Of a stretch of 64,000 bases of DNA, positions 11,511 through 23,975 are shown in pieces; the stretch's first letter is position 1; the number at the start of each line of letters is the position of its first letter. The notes under the pieces are model-generated. The model searched no databases, was not told where the DNA came from, and saw only the letters and a list, made by a program, of their open reading frames with translations. The position numbers and the translations under genes are program-made. Origin of the DNA: Armigeres subalbatus (taxonomy: Eukaryota; Arthropoda; Insecta; Diptera; Culicidae); assembly GCF_024139115.2 (NCBI RefSeq), contig NC_085140.1, positions 436,999,260 to 437,063,259 on the forward strand, in the 5' to 3' direction.

Positions 11511-11896
11511 CTTCTCCGTTTTTTAGATGCCATTATGTTTTTAACCAGTCCGTCTATAATGACGTGCAAACCTCCGAATAAGCAGACGTGTGATGCAGGT
11601 AAAGCAGGTTCCCGCAATGAGCGAGGACTGCAAAGACGTTGAGGCACCAGCAGTAGGGTTCCTGTCGCAATACATTCCATACATCAAAAATTATACTTAG
11701 GCTAGATTTACCAGTTGTGGCTATAGCACCAGTTGTCGCACTAGTGCTTTATATGTCAAACAGCAAATCAAATCAACGCAAACCAAAGTCATATCGATAA
11801 AGCATATTAATATGATACGATAACACCTTTGATCTCCTCCAAAACAAGCAAAGCATAATTGTAAAAATTGATTTTGCTTAATTTTTGACGTCCTTG

Positions 11897-12001
11897 GCAC
11901 CAGTTGTCGCACTAGTGGTCCTTATTTGGCCAATCCCATAAGAAAACAATGGGATTTGCCAAATAAGGAACCAAAATTAAGAATAGTGCCACAACTGGTG
12001 C
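11897..12001. repeat. Imperfect 105-bp hairpin
   Basis: The left arm starts GCACCAGTTGTCGCACTAGT and runs to AATCCCAT. The right arm runs from ATGGGATT to GCCACAACTGGTGC, with a 9-base loop and one asymmetric bulge. An extra direct copy of the left-arm start lies at 11725-11745. It could be a small fold-back element. Confidence 0.6.
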
Positions 12002-12573
12002 ATGCGTTCCTATTATGGATTAATCAATTTTGAGGATAACAAATTTTATTGTGGTTTTCACAGCTGTTCTAAGGAGCAGGAAGTAAAACCTTCCGCTTGA
12101 TATACGAAGACCACCCACATGCCTTTTACTTATTTTCTAAAAAATTGTTGTTCTTCAGTATGGTGACAATTGGTACACCCACCCTAGTTTAAAATAAAAC
12201 CTTTTAATAAAAATTTAATTTCATACGAACTTCAAAACTGCTAGGCATGGTTCAGTGACACAATTACACAATCCGTTTTCGGGTTGGCACAGGCTCTACT
12301 GTTTCTGGATAACGACAAATCATTGACAGTGTTTTTCTTTCCGATCTTCTTGATGATTTTGTTAACATGCCGATTTACATTTATTTTACAAGCTGTCAAT
12401 ATTGCTTATAAGAAATTCTATTGGGAAACTTATGTTTACTCAAAATTTGAGAAGCTGAGTGCCATTTTGTTGGATTTGAACTGTTTGATCTCTTTTCAAA
12501 AATTACAGTTGATTGGCAGTGTATTATAAAATACGACAAAGCAAACTGAACAGGCCTTAATAGTTCTGTTTTT

Positions 12574-12922
12574 TTGACGTAGAATTACGTCCTTCGGTAA
12601 GATGGGGGGGTCATTCCAAAGTTTCGAATTTAAGACCGTCACGAAAAGAGGTCAGGAAGTGAAAGCCAATAACTCAGCCGTTTTTCAACGGATTCCGGAG
12701 ATATTAGCATGAATCGATCAGTAAACTCTCTAAGATTCCATACAACTATTGTAAACAATTGATTCAATGCATTTAATTATTGAAAAATTCAATTTTGCCA
12801 GCCAATTTTGAAATTCCATTTTAACAGTAAATTGCCTACATTTCGGCTAATAGCCATCCGCCTTAAAATGTTGATGATCAAATTTCTTATCAAGTATCGC
12901 ACTAAACGTAATTCTACGTTCA
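12574..12922. mobile_element. Inverted-repeat element with CGTAGAATTACG ends
   Basis: TTGACGTAGAATTACGT at the left and ACGTAATTCTACGTTCAA at the right are inverted copies about 350 bp apart. The interior has no coding potential. No clear target duplication, so the superfamily is unassigned. Confidence 0.55.
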
Positions 12923-14337
12923 AATTACCGTCGTATCTTTGATACAATCCTCTACTTTTTTGCTCCAATTCTTTTAATTGTTTTCGAAGTAAGCACGCGC
13001 CGGAGATACTTTTTCAAAATCATATTTGTTGTAGAAAAAATTAAGCATTCAATGATAAAAATGATGACGATTTGATGATTGTTTGTGCTTCCCGTGTCAC
13101 CTTAAGTTGTTATGAATTCAAAAAATATCTTCATGTTTCGAATGCCATTCGATGTATAGCTTTCGCCCCTCATAGCAATCATTTTGGCTACTCTTCAATG
13201 CTCTGTTCAATCTAAACTATCTGGAGCATGTACTTTGGCCATAGAAACTAGCCATAGCCAAAAAATAGCCATTCGACACAATACCATCTCTAAATTCCCA
13301 TCGTCGACTTGACTGACGACAGGCTCGTCCATTTACGGCTCATCTGTTCATTCACCTTTCCATCCAACGATTGGAAAAGTAGACAAGACCTCTCCGATCG
13401 ATATAGAGGAATCAGCAAAATTCTACACCCTTTCCGGTCATCAACGTCCGATCCAAGCGATTGTTTCACACACACTGAAATTTTGCACTTTCTGCAGTCA
13501 AGGAACCTCATTGTCATTCGAGCAATTGCATCATACGATTCCGATGGAATCGAATCGCCGTAGGTAACCGACTTCAACTTTTTTTTTGCAATGGAAGCTC
13601 AATTCTGTAAATTTGATACAAATTTGTTTCCTTCCTGTCTTTCATGGAAGAACTGAACGAGGTTTGTAAACTTCAAAGCTCTCCCATGAACCATTAGAAT
13701 ATAATATGCGGTTTTGCCCTTCTTCATTGACTTTACTTTCCTCATTGGAGTTTAGAATTCTTTCAACATAGTGTTCTTTTCTTATTAGCACAGATATGAT
13801 ATTTTTTGTACCAAGCACGGAAAATCATTAGACCTTGGAAATCGACTAATTAGTTATCTCCGGATTGGCAATCCTAAGTCTATGCTCGAAAGACCAACAG
13901 GAGACCCTAGATTGTAGTTGGCTGGTGAATAGTGGCTATTGCCACAATAGTAGTCAAAGGTCAAGTTTATTTTTGTTCCAACCGGCGAACGGACTCGTCC
14001 CCTGTCGTTGGTTGGTCGAAATGCCATATGGTGAGCGAGCGTGGAAAGAAATCAATAGCAAAAGCCCAGCAAATAAACCAACCGCGTTGTGCCTACTTAT
14101 GCAGGAGCCGCACAGAGCTTCCGCAATGTGATGGACTTGATCGCATTTTGTCAACGGGCTGGACTTTCCTATAAATTAGTGGTCATAGGCAGGGACGTTT
14201 CAAGTGTAAGACTGAAAGGTTCATGATTATGAACGAAAAGATTCTTTTTGCGCCAACTCGAGCAAATGTTGACAGCACCCTCTCACATTGCAATGAATCT
14301 TTCTGGAGATGTAGACTTAGTGATAAAAAGCCAACTA
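12923..14337. other. Non-coding stretch
   Basis: Overlapping open frames of 80-95 codons occur on both strands at 13290-13577 and 13865-14174. None shows a known domain, and the opposing overlap argues against real genes. Confidence 0.35.
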
Positions 14338-14418
14338 AGGGGTCGTACACTAATTACTAAATAAATAAATAAAAAATGATTTGTATGGGAAATAATTTAC
14401 AAATGGGGGGAGGAGGTG
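14338..14418. mobile_element. Left-end fragment of the 10000-10160 MITE family
   Basis: GGGGTCGTACACTAATTAC followed by an AAATAAATAA run and a short G tract parallels the left half of the 10000-10160 element. The right end is missing; a minisatellite begins soon after. Confidence 0.5.
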
Positions 14419-14446
14419 TTGAAAAACCCAGAAAAAATGTTTACGA

Positions 14447-14735
14447 ATTCCTGGAGGAACTTCCGGAGGAATTCCTTGAGGAACTTCCGGAGGAATTTCT
14501 TGAGGAACTTCTGGAGGAATTCTTTGTGGAACTTCCGGAGGAATTCCTGGAGGAACTTCCGGAGGAATTCCTGGAGGAACTTCCGGAGGAATTCCTGGAG
14601 GAACTTCCGGAGGAATTCCTGGAGGAACTTCCGGAGGAATTCCTGGAGGAACTTCCGGAGGAATTCCTGGAGGAACTTCCGGAGGAATTTCTGGAGGAAC
14701 TTCCGGAGGAATTCCTGAAGGAAATCGTCCGACGA
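14447..14735. repeat. 24-bp minisatellite GGAATTCCTGGAGGAACTTCC
   Basis: About 12 units of a 24-bp repeat. The unit length is divisible by three, so one frame reads a perfect LPEEFLEE ladder and another reads NFRRNSWR. This is a repeat artefact; no start context or flanking coding sequence supports a protein. Confidence 0.85.
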
Positions 14736-14744
14736 AATTCCTAG

Positions 14745-15349
14745 TAGAGCTCCTGCAAAAATCAGAATAATTTTAATGCATAAAAAATTTCACTCCTTTA
14801 CACGCCGCCGCCGCTGATCACCAACGTCGTTCCTCCGCCACGCCGCCGTCGCTGGCTGAAAATGATCTATCAAACTGCCGCCGACAAATTTTTAATCTAC
14901 TAGATATCGAACATCAGTTGAAATTTGAAATCTGTTTTTGTGATCCTGATGATCCAAATGGACCCCAATGCACAATATGTCACATCATTTTTCAGATTTT
15001 TATCGCGTATCGACACAGAGTTACAACGTTAGGTGTGCTGAACGGGGTTTGCCTCAACGTGCGCTGGCGGTGTGACCGTTCGCGCGGCCGCCCGCACTGT
15101 TTTCAGGTATCAGAACGTCGGCTCAGGAGGCACGTTCCCCTCAATTTGGGAGATTTGTGCCATCGCCTTCACTGGCCTTTCTCATCATTTACCTGACGGA
15201 AAAGGAAGTGAAAAGGGGAAAGGAAGAGGAAGTGAAGTTGGAAAGGAGAATGGAACAATTTATAGGAAAGCCAATTATGTAGACTCACACGCATTCAGCT
15301 AGGGACTAAAGAGAGGTGTCACAAAAACACAGAGGACGTAACAATGGAC
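14745..15349. other. Unassigned stretch with short GCC-rich tract
   Basis: A CGCCGCCG-type tract lies near 14802-14855. Open frames at 14918-15302 include a basic Cys/Arg-rich peptide I do not recognise. An A/G-rich run occupies 15195-15260. Confidence 0.35.
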
Positions 15350-15351
15350 GA

Positions 15352-16382
15352 ACGTCAAAGACGAAACACAGAGTGCACTGTGAAAAACGCATAATGCAAA
15401 TCCATATAGGTGACAATCACAAAGTACATTGTAAAAATCGCATAATGCGAATCCATATAGGTGGCAATTTGTTGAAAACTAAGTAAAACACATATTCATA
15501 ACCCCATTCTTATTGAACCTCACGTTGAGATTGAACAAGAGTAGCCGAAGCCGTACGTCAAGGACGTGACACAGAGTACACTGTGCAAAACGCATAAAAC
15601 GCAAAACGGTTCCATATAGGCAACATACACAAAGTACATTGTTAAAAAAACGCATAATGCGAATCAATATAAGTGACAATTTGTTGAAAAAAAAAACTAA
15701 GTAAAAAAAAAACATCTTCATAACCCCACCCTTATTCAACCTCAAGTTGAGATTAAACAAGATTAGCTGAAGCCGCACGTCAAAGACGAAACACAGATTA
15801 CACTTTGAAAAACGCATAATGCGAATCCATACAGGTGAAAATTTGTTAAAAAACTAAGTAAAAAACATATTCATAACCCCACCCTTATTCAACCTCAAGT
15901 TAAGATTAAACAAGAGTAGCTGAAGCCGAACGTCAAAGACGAAACACAGAGTACACTGTGAAAAGCGCATAATGCGAATCCATATAGGTGACAAACACAA
16001 AGTACATTGTAAAAAAAAATGCATAATGCGAATCCATATAGGTGGAGGTTTGTTGAAAAACTAAGTAAAACACATATTCATAACCCCAAACTCACGTTGA
16101 GATTGAACAAGAATAGCCAAAGCCGAACGTCAAAGACGAGACACAGAGTACACTGTGAAAAACGCATAATGCGAATCCATTTAGGTGACAATTTGTTGAA
16201 TACTATGTAAAACACATATTTATAACCCCACTCTTATTTAACCTCACGTTGAGATTGAACAAGAGTAGTCGAAGCCAAACGTCAAGAACGAGACACAGAG
16301 TACACTGTGAAAAAACGCATAATGCGAATCCATATAGGTGATAATTTGTTGAAAACTAGGTAAAACACATATTCATAACCCC
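15352..16382. repeat. Tandem array of 153-bp and about 200-bp units, each with an imperfect palindrome
   Basis: Unit starts (ACGTCAAAGACGA motif) lie at 15352, 15555, 15777, 15930, 16127 and 16280. Long units carry an internal duplication of the CACAAAGTACATTGT...GCATAATGCG segment. Most units contain an imperfect palindrome of about 36 bp (CCTTATTCAACCTC followed by TTGAGATTAAACAAGAG). The last unit is cut by the retrotransposon at 16382 and resumes at 26865. Confidence 0.85.
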
Positions 16383-17833
16383 TGTTACCGGCCAAAACGG
16401 TCACATTAAACCTCTACATGTTATTCCAACTTTATATTACTATTGAATTATGGTAGCTCAACTTACCGCCTAAGAAATTATGAATATAATGGAAAATCAC
16501 ACATAAAAGAATTATTGAACTTCCAATACAAACCCAATACCTAAGACCGAAATAAGAATAAACCCTCCTCTATCCTTTGAGCACCTCTACAATCCGTGAA
16601 CGCACACTCGTCGTTATTCCGTCACGATGACATCTGACGTTTTGCGTCTGTTCGTCGACACGCGGTCGTTGCCGAGGGAAAAAAGGGATAGGAATAAAAA
16701 CCTTTGCCGCCAGGCATCGGGGCTCAGTAGGTGAAAGATACTTGGGACAAAAGTTAAAGTCCGTAAAATAATTTTAATTTTCGTATCCTTCACAGTGTAA
16801 ATTTTCTGCCTCATAAACCCAAAAGGGTGACTTTGGTCGCGTGTGCAGTGTAGTGCCGTGTAGAAGCCGAGAATTTGTTGTATCCGGAATAGGGGAGTGA
16901 TTTTGGCAGTCCGCCACGACGAGCTAGCCACCATTTTGTAATTACGGCAGTGGCGCCGTGCGAAGGTTCTCGTGGAAAAAGCGTCCACTATCGCTGGCGT
17001 GCCTTGTCAAGGCCCAGCCGAAGCAAAAGCATCCACCATCGTTGGAGTGCCTCTCCCAGGCCCAGCCGAAGCCGAAAACCTCCACTATCGCTGGCGTGCC
17101 TTGTCAAGGCCCAGCAGCCCAAAGCATCCGCCAGAGGCAAAAACCATCCACCATCGCTGGCGTGCCTCGCCCAGGCCCAGCAGAAGCCGAAAACCTACAC
17201 CATCGCTGGCGTGCCTCGCCCAGGCCCAGCCGAAGCTGAAAACCATCCACCATCGCTGGCGTGCCTCGTCCAGGCCCAGCCGAAGCCGAAAACCTACACC
17301 ATCGCGGGCGTGCCTCGCCCAGGCCCAGCCGAAGTCGGAAACCTCCCTCATCGCTGGCGTGCCTCGCCCAGGCCCAGCTGAAGCCCAAAGCATCCACCAC
17401 CGTTGGCAGGCCTCACCCAGGCACATCCCAAACCTATCCGCTGAGCAGCATCGTGAACATGGAACTTCACCCTAGACACGACCAAAAACGAGCCCGAGGC
17501 GCACCGGCGGTCTCCAACCATCAGTGCATCCAAAGGAGAAATGCGGTAAGTTAATGGTACTTCCTTTATCTCCCCTCCTTTATTACTTGAATGGCTATAA
17601 CAATGCCGAAAATACTATGAATATATAATGTTAATCTAAACTACACTATTGGTTAACCTTCATTTCGAGAATAATCCGTATTAAAATCTTGTTTTTCGGT
17701 GTTCCGCTTTGAAAGTATTATAAGGGAAGTCCGCCCGCCAATACCCCTCCAATTTCTCCTAAGAGCAATTAGAAAAACGACCCTGAGGTCACGACAAGGG
17801 CAGATGAAAGTCTCCAGCTAAGTATCTCTAACA
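16383..17833 (+). repeat. 5' LTR, 1451 bp
   Basis: Starts TGTTACCGG and ends CTCTAACA, matching the copy at 25414-26864 in length and nearly in sequence. Differences cluster near 16590-16720 and 17430-17500. The minisatellite between them is the same in both copies by eye. Expected to hold the promoter and polyadenylation site. Confidence 0.95.
16988..17440. repeat. Minisatellite inside the 5' LTR, 48-66 bp units
   Basis: About nine units built on ATCGCTGGCGTGCCTCGCC and CAGGCCCAGCCGAAGCC. Because most units are not a multiple of three and lack stops, three forward and at least two reverse frames stay open for 90-167 codons. An identical array is in the 3' LTR (about 26017-26470). I see no reason to call a protein. 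Confidence 0.85.
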
Positions 17834-17835
17834 AT

Positions 17836-17853
17836 TGGCGCCCAACGTGGGGC
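17836..17853 (+). promoter_or_regulatory. Primer-binding site, tRNA-Lys
   Basis: TGGCGCCCAACGTGGGGC lies two bases after the LTR end. This 18-mer is the classic complement of the 3' end of tRNA-Lys(1,2) in reverse-transcribing elements. Confidence 0.9.
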
Positions 17854-18430
17854 CCGAAAGAAAATTAAAAGAAAAGGTTTCCACTTTAACCCTAAAGTGG
17901 AACCCTTTTCAAGTAAGCTCCGGGAGGAATTGGAATCCTTTATTCCAATTGTTCTTATAAAGTGAAAAGGTTTGTATTCATTATAATCATTGCATTCACT
18001 AATTCATTTTCTGGTATGGGTTCGGATGATGAGAAATCTTTATAATTGTCGCCTTTCAATCGACTTTAGAAATTTAATCTATTATACATTGATACATTGT
18101 AAATAATTAAGCTTATAATAAGTGATTCTTAGCTACTAATTTTCATTACACAGTGCTTCAAAATTGGTAAATTTCTATTTCTATAATTTCGTTTAGGGTT
18201 TAGCTTAGGGAAATAGCATAGGTTTATGCTAATTTCTCCTTGGTCGCATAATTTATGCGACAGCATAGGCTTGAATTTAGCCTTCTTTTTTATTTTAGCT
18301 TCTTTTTCTCACATTTTTTGAGAATAATCGCTAATTAGGGGTAAATTTTGTAGGTTTAGATTATTTGGTAGAATTTATTGTATATATTTTACGCATTTAA
18401 TATATTTTTAAAGCATTTTCGGTTTCGAAA

Positions 18431-20739
18431 ATGGCCGAAGCACTGATGGATTATTCCCAGGCAGTCGACAAAATTCTAGAATGGTACCACTCCTTAAGGG
18501 TGGACCATTTAATGCCCTATGAGCTCGAATTTGAGCTCAATATCCGATCGATAGTGATCCGCGACGATCCACCTATTCTCGAAGGCGGAGAAGCCTTCGA
18601 GATCATTTAAAAACGAGAAGGAAACCCAGAAAACCATCGAGGTAGCACTTGATGTGGATTGGGAGGAAACAATTCAGTTTTGCCGACGGAATTTTGACGA
18701 GATCGTAGAAGGTCTGAAGGAGAATGATAAGATTCTCAAGGTGAGAGGGCGAGCAAGGTTGCTGCGTTTTGGCCGCCGAAGTGTGCTTCACGTTAACAGT
18801 GCTAGGGATTTGGGAGAAGCGGAAAACTTTTAAAAGCGATGTTGATAGACGTGGTGAAACTTCTATTAAATAACTTTTATGGGGGTTCTGAGGAACAAAG
18901 AGGGGAAAACAGGGAGGATCCGGAGGACCATTCTTTGGTGGATCTGTTCAGTGCAGAGGGCTATGCTGCACCTCCTGTTTTGCCCACTCCAGTGACTGGT
19001 ACCGGGGCTATTCCTAAGGGAACCGTGCCGGCAGAAAGTAATTCTGCGAGTTCCCAACTTGAACGTGCCGTATGTGTGAACTCGTTGATGGCGAGGATTA
19101 AAGAGCTTGAAGCAGAGCTGGATAGGAGAGATAAGCAACGGGATGAGAGTTCTGTATTGTATATATCCGGCGTTCCGAGTGGAACCCAGCCGAATATATC
19201 GAATGTACAGCCCGGAGTACCTAGTATTCCGATGATTAAACCTCCGTTCACTCCCTATTCAGCTCATCTTCAAGTCTCTGAGGACTTGCACAATACCGGC
19301 GTTTTGCGCTCCGGTAAATCGGTGCCATCTACCGAGCATTATGCTTACAGTTCCGCCTATTCTACGAATTCACAAGCCCATACGGTGGCTTCTCACTCAA
19401 GACCGGGTACTAATGTCACATTCTCGCTTCCTCAGAGCTATTCGTCAGCACTGCCTCAGTGTTCTACCTCGTGGCAGGACCACCTTCAGAAGGCTTCGAG
19501 TATTCAGCCTTTCAGTAGCTCCTCCGCTACTAGTTCGTGGCTCGGAAATCCAGCCATATGTGCGGCGTCGGTTTCAATGCCGTGGTCAGTCCATTCGGCT
19601 GTGAATAGCACGCCGGGTTTCAATCCCTGGCTCGGAAATCCGGCACTGAGCAGTGCCTGTACGAACCCTTCGTGGTCTCAGAATCCGACTTTGAGAAATA
19701 CTCAATCGACCAATCCATGGACGGCAACTGCTTCCTCAACTTCATTTCCTTACGCCAATCCATCTCTCACTCCCTACAGCGCAACGCTGTCGGGTAATCA
19801 GGGGCGTCACAGCTTACCTGTGTCCAAGTGGACAATTTCCAAATACGATGGTGAGGATCAAGGGTTGAAGTTGAACCAGTTCCTTGGAATGGTCCATGCC
19901 ATGGCCGTATCTGAGCATGTCTCAGAAGTCGAGCTATTCGATTCAGCGATTCACCTTTTCAAGGGACCCGCCTTGCAGTGGTATATGACCATGCGGGCTG
20001 CCGGTCGCCTGTTGAATTGGCAGCACCTGGTTCTAGAGCTCAGGAGGACATTCATGCACCCCGATCTAGATACCATGATAAAAATGAAGGTTTATCAGCG
20101 TCACCAGTTGCGGAACGAGACGTTTCTCCAGTACTACCACAGTATGGAGGAACTGTTCGAACTATGGGTGTTCCCATTCCGGAACATGAGAAGGTCCAAA
20201 TTCTGATGCAGAATGTCCGGATCGATTATAAAAAACAGCGGAAGGTCCTTCCTATCGCCGACCTCCAGACATTGGTGTTTGCCGGTCAGAAGATAGACGC
20301 TATCAACTTCTCCGTGTACAATAAGGTCTTTGGACCGGAGAAGTCGGTGAATGCGGTAGAATATTCCGAGACCCTAAACCAAAAGGAGAAGCAAGCGAGC
20401 AAGCAACGCTCGTCTCAGCCGGCGTCCCAATCCGGCCACTCCTTTTCGCAATCGAACCAGCAACAAAAGGGTTCCCAAGGCGGAACCGCTGGTCCCCGTG
20501 GGCCAACTCGGTCGCACGCGACACTCGAAGACATGATCGAGTCCCATCAGCCTCTCTCCAGTCGCCACTGCTTCAATTGCGGCAAGTTTGGGCATCGGAT
20601 GGACCAATGCCGACTTCCGAAAGGAGTACTGTGCGAGAACTGTGGATTCCGAGGCTATCCGTCCAACAATTGTCCGTTCTGCGTAAAAAACGCCATCGCA
20701 GCGAGCCAAAACCGCCGGCCGCTGAACCAAAACTTCTAG
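18431..20739 (+). pseudogene. gag: gag of the Osvaldo-like element, frameshifted
   Basis: The structural protein packages element RNA in the particle. The likely start is the ATG at 18431 (MAEALMDYSQ), which hits a stop near 18610. Coding resemblance continues in a second frame to about 18830, then 18839-20206 and 19978-20739 in two further frames, so at least three frameshifts are present. A Ser/Pro-rich middle (19150-19800) precedes a capsid-like segment (about 19830-20330). The C-terminus has a CCHC zinc knuckle at about 20569 (CFNCGKFGHRMDQC) and a second knuckle, CENCGFRGYPSNNC, in which Tyr replaces the usual His. Confidence 0.8.
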
Positions 20740-21300
20740 GCGTAAAACCTCTCGCTTGTTTCGAGCCGGCTTCGGATGATCTTTACCAAGTATCTCCGGC
20801 TTCGTACACCATTTCATATCCATTCCCCAACGATAATCGTCCGTACACTTCTGTACAAGTTTACGGTGTAAACTTTCGCGCTCTTCTTGACAGCGGTAGT
20901 AATCTTACCCTGATCAATGACAGCGTCTTCAATTCACTCAAACCGAAGCGGTTATTTCCACTTCGGGATCCCGTCCGCCTACGCACAGCGAGCGGAGAAG
21001 CGCTCAATGTCCGCGGACGAATTTATTTACCTTTTTCATGGAACGGTACGGTCAAGGTTGTTCCGACTCTGGTAGTTCCTAACCTGGCCATCAGCTGCAT
21101 CTGTGGCATGGATTTCTGGAAGACCTTCAGTATCCAGCCCACAATCACTGATTGCGCCATGCTGGAGAACTCAGAGGAAGAAAGGAGCCGCGAGTCACCA
21201 CTGTCTCCGACTGTTCTGACTGCTATCGAGCAGCAGACCATAGAGCAGATCAAAACGCTGTTTATAGCAGCCCGCCCGGACGATTGTCAACCACTCCGTT
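20740..21300 (+). pseudogene. pol: Aspartic protease domain of pol
   Basis: Lies in an open frame running 20577-21404 that overlaps the end of gag in another frame, the usual gag-pol arrangement. The active-site motif LLDSGSNLTLI is encoded at about 20883-20915. A second conserved block, LAISCICGMDFW, lies around 21085-21120. The enzyme would cut the polyprotein into mature parts. The frame is lost at about 21300, where similarity jumps to the reverse transcriptase frame. Confidence 0.85.
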
Positions 21301-22620
21301 GGCGGAACACAAAATCGAACTCAGTGAAGAGTGGCGGAGAAAACCGCCCGTTCGACAGTTCCCATACGTCATGTCCCCCAAGACACAAGGTCTGGTGGCT
21401 GTAGAACTACAAAGATTGTTGGACGCTGGCATAATTGAACCCAGCAACTCTGATTGGTCGCTGAACTGCGTACCAGTCGTCAAGCCTCATAAGGTTCGGC
21501 TCTGTTTGGACGCGCGTAAGATTAACGAACGTACTGTTCGTGATGCTTACCCCTTGCCGCACCCCTGCCGAATTCTAGGCCAACTTCCGAGGGCGAAATA
21601 CCTATCCACCATAGACTTGTCGGAAGCCTTCCTACAAGTTCCGCTGGAGAAGTCCTCGAGGAAGTATACGGCCTTCAGTGTGCAGGGCAAGGGGTTGTTC
21701 CAGTACACCCGGATGCCCTTTGGTCTAGTCAACAGTCCTGCTACGCTGGCAAGACTGATGGACCGAGTTTTGGGCCACGGTGTACTGGAACCCTATGTCT
21801 TCGTTTACCTCGACGATATCGTCGTGGTAACGGAGACATTTGAGCATCACGTTCAGTTGCTTCGTGAAATTGCGCGTCGACTGAACAGAGCCAACCTTAT
21901 GATTAACGAGAAGTCTCAGTTCGGGGTGCCGGAGATTTCCTTCCTAGGATATCTCTTGAGCTCGGAAGGTCTGCGTGGAAATCCGGACAAGATCCGTCCA
22001 ATCGTCGAGTACGAGAGACCGACCACGATCACCAAGCTCAGGAGATTCCTAGGAATGGCAAATTACTACCGCCGGTTCATCCTGAACTTCAGTGAGACTT
22101 GCGGGCCCCTGTCGGACCTCCTCAAGTCCAAATCCAAGGTCATCGGCTGGAATCCAGCCGCGGAGAGAGCTTTCTGCCAGATAAAAGAGCAGCTGATCGC
22201 CGCTCCGATTCTGGGAAGTCCTGATTTCTCTCGGAGTTCGCCATCCAGACGGATGCCAGCGATGTCGCTGTTGCGGGAGTGCTCACTCAGCAGCAGGAGG
22301 AGGGTGAGCGGGTAATTTCCTATTTTTCTAGGAAGCTCACCACTCCTCAAAGAACTATCACGCTGCTGAGAAGGAAGCTCTAGCCGCCTTGCTCTCCATC
22401 GAAGCGTTTCGGGGTACATTGAAGGTTACCACTTCACCTTAGTGACGGATTCGTCGGCGTTGACCCACATCCTAAAGACGAAGTGGAAGGTTGGGTCCCG
22501 GTGTAGTCGGTGGAGCTTGGACTTTCAGCAGTTCGACATGACCGTAGTGCACCGGAAAGGCAAAGAAAATGTCGTCCCGGATGCATTGTCGAGAAGCATA
22601 GCGTTAGTCCAGGATTCACC
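21300..22620 (+). pseudogene. pol: Reverse transcriptase and RNase H of pol, frameshifted
   Basis: The reverse transcriptase occupies the frame 21152-22315. Visible motifs are RLCLDARKIN, the palm motif STIDLSEAF, the fingers/palm MPFGLVNSPATLARLMD, and the catalytic VYLDDIVVV (YLDD at 21806-21817), followed by the thumb/connection RRFLGMANYYRRFI. Similarity then shifts frame near 22230 into RNase H (IQTDASDVAVAG, then VTDSSALTHIL at about 22440) and returns to the original frame. RNA-to-DNA copying in the particle is the known role. Confidence 0.9.
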
Positions 22621-23834
22621 GACTTCTCCGTGGTACGCCTCCTTGATGGATAAGGTCAGCAGCCGCCCAGACGACTTCGTCGACTTCAAGGTTGAAGATG
22701 GCAGGCTGTATAAGTTCGTCACTGCCCGGAATGTACCTTTCGACTCGCGATTCGAATGGAAGCAAGTAGTTCCAGCCGATGATGTTGCGGAGATTTTGAG
22801 GCAAGCTCACGATGAGCACTTCCATCCTGGGTTTGACAAAACGATAGCTCGTGTCCAACAGCGCTATTATTGGCCCAAGATGGCCAAGGACGTCAGGGCA
22901 TATATTCACGCTTGTTCCACCTGCAAGGAGGTCAAGCCGTCTTACGTCCAAACAACCCCGGAAATGGGGAAAATGCGCTGTGCGTCCCGGCCGTGGCAAA
23001 TCATTTCAATGGATTTTGTTGGTCCGTTGCCACGGAGCCGGAAGGAAATCAGCACATTCTAGTGATTTGTGACTATTTCTCGAAGTGGGTAATGATTCAC
23101 CCGATGAAAAAGCTGGATAGTTCAGCCATGTGTGTGATTTTGAAGAATCAGTGGTTCTACCGGAATTCTGTCCCTGAAACCATTATCACCGACAATGGCA
23201 GTACTTTCACTTCAAAAGACTTCAAAGAATTATTAGATCACTTCAAAATCACACACTGGCTGAACTCCCGCTACCATTCGCAATCGAATCCGGTCGAGCG
23301 CGTCAACCGGACAATAAACGCGGCCATACGCACTTATGTCCAGGAAGACCAGCGTGTATGGGATATGAAAGTGCCCGAAATTGAGCTAATGCTCAACACC
23401 AGTATCCACGCCTCGACCGGGTTCACTCCGTATTTCATTACCCACGGACAAGAGCTATCGGAGCAGGGTCCGACCACCGTCTATCTCGTCACGGAGACGA
23501 ATTATCCGCGGAAGAGAAATCGGAAAGACGCAAACAGATGTTCACGAACATTCACGAGATCGTTCGTAAAAATCTCGAAAAATCCCACGACGTGTCCCGA
23601 AGCCGTTACAATCTGCGTAACCGTACGTTCGCCAAGTCCTTTGCGGTAGGACAGTTAGTCTACCGGAAGAACATGAAGCAGTCTTCGGCCGTCGAAAATT
23701 ACAATGCCAAACTAGGCCGGCAATATCTACCCTGCCGGGTGAAGGCTAAAATCGGCTCGTCCTCCTATGAGCTGGAGGACCTAAGTGGAAAAAACCTAGG
23801 AATCTGGCCAGCCGTTCACCTGAAGCCAGGGTAG
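22620..23834 (+). pseudogene. pol: Integrase of pol, frameshifted
   Basis: Inserts the cDNA into the genome. The zinc-binding HHCC domain lies at about 22808-22935 (HDEHFHPGF ... CSTCKEVK). The catalytic core shows all three acidic positions: SMDFVGPL near 23005, ITDNGSTF near 23190, and NPVERVNRTI near 23290. The C-terminus ends LGIWPAVHLKPG at 23834. Frames change near 23040 and again near 23500, so at least two frameshifts break it. No open frame for an envelope follows. Confidence 0.85.
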
Positions 23835-23940
23835 TGCCGATTTGAACATCTGTTTTGCTTTCTCTTCCTTACTCAAATCCCCTAGAATGATTATTGAAAA
23901 TTCGGTAAACTGCCTCTCACCGGAGAAAAACAAATAGAAC

Positions 23941-23975
<35 letters not shown>

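Noticed and set aside
14376..14744. 122-codon frame with a perfect LPEEFLEE repeat
   Set aside because: Produced by a 24-bp minisatellite whose unit is a multiple of three. No coding context on either side.
16950..17554. Several overlapping Pro/Arg-rich frames (AGVPRPGPAEAE type) on both strands
   Set aside because: They lie inside the LTR minisatellite; multiple frames are open at once because the repeat lacks stops. The same holds at 25979-26631.
18866..19251. Minus-strand frames opposite gag
   Set aside because: Shadows of the gag reading frame with no family resemblance.
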